Origin: Soonwooa sp023440705
GTDB lineage: Bacteria > Bacteroidota > Bacteroidia > Flavobacteriales > Weeksellaceae
Direction: 5' to 3'
Assembly (NCBI GenBank): GCA_023440705.1
Contig: JAEXRP010000114.1
Span: 1 to 13,377 of the forward strand
DNA length: 13,377 nt
Shown piece after piece: positions 8,472-13,377 of this stretch. The translations under genes were made by a program, and so were the position numbers. Under the pieces are notes generated by a model. It was not told the DNA's origin. It did no database searches and saw nothing but the letters and a program-made list of their open reading frames with translations. Each line of letters starts with the position of its first letter. Position 1 is the stretch's first letter.

Positions 8472-9091
8472 ATAAATTCTGTTTGTAATTCTTGGATTAT
8501 AGAAGGTTTATCAGTAATTAATTGCGATAAAGCCACGCCATAAATTCCTATGTTTTGAAGCTGTTGAATATCTTTTTTAGTTATTCCTCCAATTGCATAA
8601 ATCGGTGGGAAATCAATGCTATTTTGTTGAAGTTGATTGACGATTTTTTGATAAGCTTCAAATCCTAAAATTGGACTCAATTTTTTCTTTGTTGATGTAA
8701 ATCGCAATGGCCCAAGTCCGATGTAATCGCAGTTTTCGGAAATTCTTTGTTGAACATCTTCAAAAGTATTTGCCGTTCCGCCAATGATTTTTTCAGAACC
8801 TAAAATTTGTCTTGCTTTTAAAACATTCAAATCTTCTAAACCCAAATGAACACCATCAGCATCGACTTCTGAAACCAAATCAACATCATCATTAATAATA
8901 AAAGTTGCATTAAAATTCTCACAAAGCATTTTTACTTTTTGAGCCAATAATTTTAAATCATTTTTTGAAGCATCCTTCCAACGAAGCTGAATCCATTTTG
9001 CGCCATTTTCTAGAGCATTTTCAATATTTTTAAATTGAATTTCTGCTGTGTCGCCCTGAGAAATATATTGTATTTTTTCAAAATTTCTCAT
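8468..9091 (-). CDS. thiE: Thiamine phosphate synthase ThiE
   Basis: 207 residues, a standard ThiE barrel that joins HMP pyrophosphate with thiazole phosphate to give thiamine phosphate and pyrophosphate. The catalytic set is largely intact: QLRWK (35-39), metal-binding INDD (66-69), VHLGLED (81-87), GGTANT (104-109, Thr where Ser is common), YIGLGP (123-128) followed by T132-S-T-K135, and AIGGI (166-170). This is the better-preserved of two ThiE-like proteins in the operon and therefore the likely true synthase. It overlaps thiD by 14 bases upstream and thiG by 4 downstream. Confidence 0.94.
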   Translation of the reverse strand: MRNFEKIQYISQGDTAEIQFKNIENALENGAKWIQLRWKDASKNDLKLLAQKVKMLCENFNATFIINDDVDLVSEVDADGVHLGLEDLNVLKARQILGSEKIIGGTANTFEDVQQRISENCDYIGLGPLRFTSTKKKLSPILGFEAYQKIVNQLQQNSIDFPPIYAIGGITKKDIQQLQNIGIYGVALSQLITDKPSIIQELQTEFI

Positions 9092-9821
9092 GATGTCCTA
9101 ATAAGTTTGGTGAACTGTTTAAATAATTTTCCATATAGTTTTTTGCTTCTGTGCAAGCTTGTTTCATAGTTTTTTCTAAAGCTAAATTAGCAACAATTGC
9201 GCTTGATAAAACGCAGCCAGAACCATGTTTTTGAAAGACTTTTTCTGCATTTGGTTTAATGTTTAAAATTTCATTTTCTGTGAATAAAATATCCAAACCT
9301 TCCGCATCTTTTCGATGTCCACCTTTCAACAAAACACTGCAAGGCATTTTTTGATTTTCATTGAGAATATTCATCGATTTTAAATATTCAAACTCTAAAA
9401 AATTGGGCGTTATTAAATCCAAATCTGGCAGAATTTCCTTTACATTTTGAATATCATCATTAAAAAAAGACCTTCCAGAAGAGCTTTTCAAAACAGTATC
9501 CCAAACAATTATTGGCTTAAAATTACTCATTTTTAAAACTTCAACAATGCTTTTCAAATATTCTGAGCTGGGAACAATCCCGATTTTCATAGCTTTAATT
9601 GGATAAAAATCCAGCAAAGTTTTGATGCTTTTTAAAACGTCTTCGATTGCAATCCACTCCACAGAAAAAACATGATTTTCCGTTTGTAAAGTATTCGCCG
9701 TCATCACCGCCAAACCTTGTACTTGATGCTGTTCAAAAGTCTTTATATCAGCAAGAATTCCTGCTCCACCGCAAGGATCAAATCCTGCAATGCTTAACAC
9801 AAATGGCCTTTCTGAATACAT
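9078..9821 (-). CDS. thiD: HMP / HMP-phosphate kinase ThiD (somewhat divergent)
   Basis: 247 residues. It phosphorylates hydroxymethylpyrimidine phosphate to the pyrophosphate used by ThiE. Family marks: SIAGFDPCGGAGILADIKTF (10-29; the usual form is GSDPSGGAG), VMTANTLQTEN (39-49), KIGIVPSSEYL (79-89), LLKGGH (164-169) and KHGSGC (198-203; usually HGTGC). The usual DPVM segment reads WDTVLKSSSG (107-116). Catalytic C203 and the glycine loop remain, so it should still be a kinase, but the substitutions are in substrate and phosphate loops. It overlaps the ThiE/TenI-like gene by 28 bases and thiE by 14. The start MYSERPF is the first ATG and fits the family N-terminus. Confidence 0.92.
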   Translation of the reverse strand: MYSERPFVLSIAGFDPCGGAGILADIKTFEQHQVQGLAVMTANTLQTENHVFSVEWIAIEDVLKSIKTLLDFYPIKAMKIGIVPSSEYLKSIVEVLKMSNFKPIIVWDTVLKSSSGRSFFNDDIQNVKEILPDLDLITPNFLEFEYLKSMNILNENQKMPCSVLLKGGHRKDAEGLDILFTENEILNIKPNAEKVFQKHGSGCVLSSAIVANLALEKTMKQACTEAKNYMENYLNSSPNLLGHHEKF

Positions 9822-10381
9822 TTTTCAAAAGTTTTTAAAGGATTTTCATTTTCCCAAATCGAACCTAAAAAAGCAACGCCTTCTACCCCATTTTCGTACG
9901 CCAAATGTTGATTTTCAGGAGTTATTCCGCCCAAACCAATGAGTTTTGTTTTGTAGTTCGTTCTTTTCTTTATATCAGATAAAATTTGAGAATTTTCACC
10001 ATAACCAATCTTAGAAATACTTGGGAAAATTGGACTGATAAATGCATATTCCCAAAGATTTTCCAATTGATTAAAATCTTCAATTGAATGTGTAGATGTT
10101 GAATAAATTAGATTTTCACTAAAAACAAAATCATTATTTTTTCTAACATTTTCTTTAATGTGAAAACGATGCAAACCTAACTGAAATACCGTTTCAAAAT
10201 GTTGATGAACCACCAGCTTTTCTTTGTATTCATCCTTAATTCCAAAAACATAGCTAATTAAATCCATTTCTGAAAACTTGGGTTTCCGAATATGAAACAA
10301 ATCCAAACCTTGATCAAAAAATTGATTAATCAAATTGGTTTCGTTTTTTACATTTTCTTCTGGACTGATGATGATTTTCAC
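9794..10381 (-). CDS. Degenerate ThiE/TenI-like protein (possible thiazole tautomerase)
   Basis: 195 residues of the ThiE/TenI fold: HIRKP (30-34) in place of QLREK, RFHIKE (72-77) in place of GVHLGQ, YSTSTHSIEDF (93-103), FISPIFPSISK (114-124) and LIGLGGITPEN (147-157). The metal-binding Asn-Asp of true ThiE is replaced (LVVHQHFE), and the QLREK loop is altered with Pro at the catalytic Lys position. It is unlikely to be the synthase. By family knowledge the best guess is a TenI-type aminase-free thiazole tautomerase, but I cannot confirm the catalytic His. Databases may label it a second thiamine phosphate synthase. It begins with GTG, overlapping the thiC stop (GTGA, 10378-10381), and overlaps thiD by 28 bases. 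Translational coupling within the operon is likely. Confidence 0.85.
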   Translation of the reverse strand: MKIIISPEENVKNETNLINQFFDQGLDLFHIRKPKFSEMDLISYVFGIKDEYKEKLVVHQHFETVFQLGLHRFHIKENVRKNNDFVFSENLIYSTSTHSIEDFNQLENLWEYAFISPIFPSISKIGYGENSQILSDIKKRTNYKTKLIGLGGITPENQHLAYENGVEGVAFLGSIWENENPLKTFEKCIQKGHLC

Positions 10382-12192
10382 AAATACAATTCTTTACCGT
10401 TATCAATGAATTCTAAAGACTTTTCTTGCATTCCTTGAGCAGCAGATTCGCGAATTTCTTGAGTAATTTTCATCGAACAGAATTTCGGACCACACATTGA
10501 ACAAAAATGCGCCACTTTTGCACCATCTGCGGGTAAAGTTTCATCATGAAACTCCCTTGCTGTATCGGGATCTAACGACAAATTGAATTGATCTTCCCAA
10601 CGGAATTCGAAGCGCGCTTTACTCAATGCATTATCGCGATATTGCGCTCCTGGATGACCTTTCGCCAAATCTGCAGCATGAGCCGCCAATTTGTAAGTGA
10701 TAACGCCATCTTTCACGTCTTTTTTGTTGGGTAAACCCAAATGCTCTTTTGGAGTAACATAACACAACATTGCGCAACCATACCAACCAATCATCGCCGC
10801 ACCAATCGCCGACGTAATATGGTCGTAACCTGGCGCAATATCCGTCGTCAAAGGACCTAAGGTGTAAAAAGGCGCTTCGTCACATTCCTGCAACTGCTTA
10901 TCCATATTCTCCTTAATCAAATGCATTGGGACGTGGCCTGGACCTTCAATCATCACCTGAACATCGTGCTTCCAAGCAATTTTGGTTAATTCACCAAGCG
11001 TTTCGAGTTCGGCGAATTGGGCAGCATCGTTAGCATCAGCAATCGAACCTGGTCGCAAGCCATCTCCTAACGAAAAAGCCACATCATATTGCTTCATAAT
11101 TTCGCAAATCTCCTCAAAATGAGTGTACAAAAAGTTCTCTTTATGATGAAACAAACACCATTTTGCCATGATAGAACCACCTCGCGACACAATACCCGTC
11201 ACACGTTCCGCCGTCAAATGAATATATCGCAAAAGAACTCCCGCATGAATCGTAAAGTAAGAAACGCCTTGCTCGGCTTGCTCAATTAACGTATCTCGAA
11301 AAATTTCCCAAGTAAGGTTTTCTGCAACACCTTTTACTTTCTCCAAAGCTTGATAAATAGGAACAGTTCCGATGGGAACAGGAGAATTTCGGATAATCCA
11401 TTCTCGGGTTTCGTGGATATTTTTTCCCGTGGACAAATCCATAATCGTATCAGCTCCCCAACGACAAGCCCAAACTGCTTTTTCGACTTCTTCTTCGATG
11501 CTTGACGTGACAGCGCTGTTCCCAATATTTGCATTAATTTTCACTAAAAAATTTCGACCAATAATCATCGGTTCGCTTTCGGGATGGTTGATATTATTTG
11601 GAATAATGGCTCTTCCCGCTGCAATTTCGTCACGAACAAATTCAGGAGTAATTTTTCCTTTTGGCGTTTTTGCACCGAAACTTTCACCTGCATGTTGATG
11701 ATTCATTCCAGCAGTTGCAGATTCAAGTTGTTCGATTTTTTGATTTTCACGAATGGCAACATATTCCATTTCTGGTGTAATAATGCCTTGTTTCGCGTAA
11801 TGCAATTGCGTAACATTCTTGCCATGTTTAGCTACTTTCGGTAAGTGCGAATAAGCAAAACGCAAGTCGTCTAGATTTTTGTTTTGAAGGCGTTGTTTGC
11901 CGTATTCAGAAGTAATTCCATCCAAAACATCAACATCATTTCTTTCTAAAATCCATTCTTCACGAATGCGCTCTAAGCCTTTGCGGATATCAATTGTCGA
12001 ATTTTCGTCTGTATAAGGTCCAGAAGTATCGTAAATCGTTACTGGCGGGTTAAACTCTTCTCCACCGCGACTCAATTTTGTAGGATGAAGACTGATTTCG
12101 CGCATCGCAACTTTAATCGGATGCAAAGTTCCAGGAATGTAAACTTTACGCGAATTAGGAAAAGTTTGTGTTGTAATTTGCTCTTGTTTCAT
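10378..12192 (-). CDS. thiC: Phosphomethylpyrimidine synthase ThiC
   Basis: 604 residues, full length including the N-terminal domain of bacterial ThiC. A non-canonical radical SAM enzyme, it rearranges aminoimidazole ribotide into HMP phosphate. The C-terminal iron-sulfur cluster motif CxxCxxxxC is C564, C567, C572 (CSMCGPKFC). Other signatures are NNINHPESEPMIIGRNFLVK (199-218), ANIGNSA, WGADTIMDLSTG (245-256), HAGVLLRY, SRGGS (336-340), DGLRPGSIADAND (377-389) and EGPGHVPM (416-423). It lies 26 bases after thiS, with an A-rich stretch before the ATG in place of a Shine-Dalgarno sequence. Use of ThiC with ThiH makes both pathway branches radical SAM dependent. Confidence 0.98.
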   Translation of the reverse strand: MKQEQITTQTFPNSRKVYIPGTLHPIKVAMREISLHPTKLSRGGEEFNPPVTIYDTSGPYTDENSTIDIRKGLERIREEWILERNDVDVLDGITSEYGKQRLQNKNLDDLRFAYSHLPKVAKHGKNVTQLHYAKQGIITPEMEYVAIRENQKIEQLESATAGMNHQHAGESFGAKTPKGKITPEFVRDEIAAGRAIIPNNINHPESEPMIIGRNFLVKINANIGNSAVTSSIEEEVEKAVWACRWGADTIMDLSTGKNIHETREWIIRNSPVPIGTVPIYQALEKVKGVAENLTWEIFRDTLIEQAEQGVSYFTIHAGVLLRYIHLTAERVTGIVSRGGSIMAKWCLFHHKENFLYTHFEEICEIMKQYDVAFSLGDGLRPGSIADANDAAQFAELETLGELTKIAWKHDVQVMIEGPGHVPMHLIKENMDKQLQECDEAPFYTLGPLTTDIAPGYDHITSAIGAAMIGWYGCAMLCYVTPKEHLGLPNKKDVKDGVITYKLAAHAADLAKGHPGAQYRDNALSKARFEFRWEDQFNLSLDPDTAREFHDETLPADGAKVAHFCSMCGPKFCSMKITQEIRESAAQGMQEKSLEFIDNGKELYL

Positions 12193-12218
12193 ATTTACTT
12201 TTTATTGATTAAAAACGT

Positions 12219-12425
12219 CTAACCGCCTTGTGTAGCGGTAATGAGCAGAATAGAATCTTTGTTTTGCAACATCGTTTGAGACCACAAATTTTTCGGAACA
12301 ACTTTTTGATTGACAGCCACCGCCAAGCCAGAAGTTTTCCCTTGGCAATGCTGCATAACCAATGCTTCCAAACTTAAATTGGAAACTTCAAAAAAAGTAG
12401 ATTTGAGATTGATGATAAGTTCCAT
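12219..12425 (-). CDS. thiS: Sulfur carrier protein ThiS
   Basis: 68 residues, a ubiquitin-like sulfur carrier of usual size ending in the required Gly-Gly (ITATQGG, 62-68), which is adenylated by ThiF and turned into the thiocarboxylate that donates sulfur to ThiG. Beta-grasp features include VAVNQKVVPKNLW (36-48) and the final strand SILLITATQGG. First gene of the operon, directly downstream of the TPP riboswitch. There is no classic Shine-Dalgarno sequence (AAACGGA precedes ATG), and the start codon is part of an 8-bp inverted repeat described separately. Confidence 0.95.
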   Translation of the reverse strand: MELIINLKSTFFEVSNLSLEALVMQHCQGKTSGLAVAVNQKVVPKNLWSQTMLQNKDSILLITATQGG

Positions 12426-12500
12426 TCCGTTTCATTTTAAAATTAAAATTGACTTTAGGAATGGATACACGAACGCAGATTGCGCCCAAAATGACCATTT
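12421..12500 (-). promoter_or_regulatory. Riboswitch expression platform with start-codon sequestering hairpin
   Basis: On the minus strand TCCATTCC (12465 to 12458) is perfectly complementary to GGAATGGA (12428 to 12421), and the latter contains the thiS ATG. Between them an AT stem (ATTTTAA / TTAAAAT, two-base centre at 12441-12442) would stack inside the loop. The same left arm continues into CCTAAAGT, which is complementary to the 5' strand of the aptamer closing helix (12579 to 12572). No GC-rich hairpin with a following T-run exists, so control is probably at translation initiation, not termination. The pairing is seen directly; the switching role is inferred. Confidence 0.65.
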
Positions 12501-12579
12501 ACTTTTCCCTACGCTAGTATGATCTAGATCAGGTTGTGAGGGTAAAATCTCAGCCTACTTTTGTAGACACCCCTAAAGT
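12501..12579 (-). ncRNA. TPP riboswitch aptamer (THI element)
   Basis: Minus-strand sequence holds the conserved THI-box landmarks in order: AGGGGTG (12574 to 12568), GGCTGAGA, ACCC, ACCTGATCTAGAT and GCGTAGGGAA. Helix P1 is ACTTT (12579-12575) with AAAGT (12505-12501); P2 pairs GGGT with ACCC; a small CTAC/GTAG hairpin forms the optional P3 extension; P5 is CTAG-ATCATA-CTAG. It binds thiamine pyrophosphate and lies immediately 5' of thiS, so it should repress the whole thi operon when TPP is plentiful. One deviation from the usual GGGGTGCC is GGGGTGTC. Confidence 0.96.
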
Positions 12580-12585
12580 TCGGAG

Positions 12586-12616
12586 CGAAGATATAAAAAT
12601 TTTTTGTACTTCCAAA
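12586..12616 (-). promoter_or_regulatory. Promoter of the thiamine operon
   Basis: On the minus strand TTTG (12616 to 12613) is followed, after exactly 19 bases, by TATCTTCG (12593 to 12586), a 7/8 match to the Bacteroidota -7 box TAnnTTTG. The predicted transcription start is near 12580, just at the first base of riboswitch helix P1, which supports both calls. Confidence 0.65.
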
Positions 12617-12656
12617 TTTTACAACTTTTGAAAATGAGAAAAAAATTTTGGAAGTA
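12607..12656. repeat. Inverted repeat TACTTCCAAA / TTTGGAAGTA between divergent genes
   Basis: TACTTCCAAA (12607-12616) and TTTGGAAGTA (12647-12656) are perfect 10-bp inverted arms separated by 30 bases. The left arm contains the -33 box of the thi promoter; the right arm overlaps the putative -7 box of the divergent lipoprotein gene. It could be a regulator site, or a chance result in AT-rich DNA. Confidence 0.55.
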
Positions 12657-12662
12657 TTTTTG
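12655..12662 (+). promoter_or_regulatory. Candidate -7 box of the lipoprotein gene
   Basis: TATTTTTG matches TAnnTTTG and lies 33 bases before the ATG at 12696. A TTTG at 12627-12630 is 24 bases upstream, slightly far for a -33 element. Confidence 0.35.
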
Positions 12663-12695
12663 TATTTTATCAGAAAATTTACGAAATACTACGTT

Positions 12696-13319
12696 ATGAA
12701 AAATTCAATAATAGTTCAAATTTTTAGTGTTTTAATAATTTTTATTTCATGTCAAGAAAAGAAGGAAAAACAAATTATAGTTGATGGAAAATCAGGCGAC
12801 TCAACAGTCATTAATTCATCAGTAAAAACAGATTCTGTTACTCCTGAACAAAGAATTTCTGATATTAAAACTTGGTATTCTGACGCTCAAAACAGTATGA
12901 AATCAGCCGATAAAAATTGTAAAAAAGCTGAAGAAAAATGGGTTTACAAACTAGATAAAGAATTAAGTATGGACTTTGTAAATAGGGGTTCTGTGTGTAA
13001 TCTCCCAAATGGAATAAAAGTGTATTCGGGAGAATTTAATGGTTATGAATGGCAACAAAAATTCAGTTATTATTTTAAAAATGATAAATTATTTTTCGTG
13101 TATTATGAATCCGCCGCAGAATCTTGTTATGAGGAAAACAGAATTTATTATGATGAAAACCAAAAGCCGATTCAGTTTTTATTTAAAACCAATGATTGCG
13201 ACGGAAATGAGGCTTCTGAAAATAAAAAGATTGAAGATAAAAAGCAGCAGAATGATTTAATAAAGATTGTAGACAAGCAAATTATGGAAATAAAACGAAT
13301 TCTGGCGCAGAAGAAATAA
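12696..13319 (+). CDS. Putative lipoprotein of unknown function
   Basis: A 207-residue protein starting MKNSIIVQIFSVLIIFISC, a lipoprotein signal peptide with lipobox FISC and lipidated C19. The open frame reaches back to a TTG at 12648, but the signal peptide and the upstream promoter box favour the ATG at 12696. The mature part starts with a charged, Ser/Thr-rich linker (CQEKKEK onward), then a helical Lys-rich part with W-Y-S-D-A-Q, a beta-rich centre (KVYSGEFNGYEW, FSYYFKNDKLFFVYYES) and a charged helical C-terminus ending LAQKK. Four mature cysteines besides C19 are seen. It is probably anchored in the outer or inner membrane facing the periplasm; no strong acidic surface-export signal follows the cysteine. 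No family recognised. It diverges from the thiamine operon. The 58 bases after it hold no gene. Confidence 0.8.
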   Translation: MKNSIIVQIFSVLIIFISCQEKKEKQIIVDGKSGDSTVINSSVKTDSVTPEQRISDIKTWYSDAQNSMKSADKNCKKAEEKWVYKLDKELSMDFVNRGSVCNLPNGIKVYSGEFNGYEWQQKFSYYFKNDKLFFVYYESAAESCYEENRIYYDENQKPIQFLFKTNDCDGNEASENKKIEDKKQQNDLIKIVDKQIMEIKRILAQKK

Positions 13320-13377
13320 TCGACACAAAAAGTTCTCAATACGATTTTTAAAAAATCTACTCGAACAAGACGTTTAC

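Noticed and set aside
12388..12498. A 36-codon leader frame (minus) starting right after the aptamer and overlapping the thiS start in another frame
   Set aside because: Its composition and peptide (MVILGAICVRV...) show no feature, no ribosome binding site is seen, and the segment is better explained as the riboswitch expression platform.
12648..12695. Upstream TTG start extending the lipoprotein by 16 residues
   Set aside because: The extension would place non-signal residues before a clear lipoprotein signal peptide, and the first codons coincide with a likely promoter box.
13340..13360. Short palindrome GATTTTT-A-AAAAATC after the lipoprotein gene
   Set aside because: Pure A-T dyad with no real loop and no following T-tract; expected by chance in this base composition.

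Overview
The window is AT-rich DNA from a member of the Bacteroidota, most likely class Flavobacteriia (Chryseobacterium-like). This is inferred from the TAnnTTTG-type promoter boxes, weak A-rich ribosome binding sites, a TonB-dependent receptor with a Bacteroidota-style N-terminus, and the thiS-C-E-D-E-G-H-F gene order, which is familiar in flavobacteria. No rRNA, tRNA, CRISPR array, insertion sequence or phage gene is visible.

Layout. Positions 1-286 (minus) hold the N-terminal part of a small membrane protein cut by the window edge. Positions 353-2155 (minus) encode a complete ABC exporter half-transporter. Three plus-strand genes follow, each apparently separately transcribed: a 256-residue protein of unknown function (2343-3113), a DoxX-like membrane protein (3348-3809) and a TonB-dependent outer-membrane receptor (3921-5873). 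The receptor converges on the thiamine operon with only 3 bases between the two stop codons.

The main content is a complete minus-strand thiamine biosynthesis operon running from about 12616 down to 5877: promoter, TPP riboswitch, thiS, thiC, a ThiE/TenI-like gene, thiD, thiE, thiG, thiH, thiF. ThiC makes the pyrimidine (HMP-P) and ThiD phosphorylates it. ThiF and ThiS deliver sulfur, ThiH supplies dehydroglycine from tyrosine, and ThiG builds the thiazole. ThiE joins the halves into thiamine phosphate; the second, degenerate ThiE-like protein may be a TenI-type thiazole tautomerase. The genes are tightly packed (4, 28, 14 and 4 base overlaps, and one stop directly abutting the next start).

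The most interesting signal is in the thi leader. There is no intrinsic terminator. Instead, an 8-bp helix can mask the thiS start codon, and a mutually exclusive 12-bp helix can form between the 5' strand of aptamer P1/P2 and the arm that would do the masking. Together they suggest a translational TPP switch whose parts can be read directly from the sequence. A lipoprotein gene of unknown function (12696-13319, plus) diverges from the thi operon; the intergenic region carries a 10-bp inverted repeat that contains the thi -33 box.
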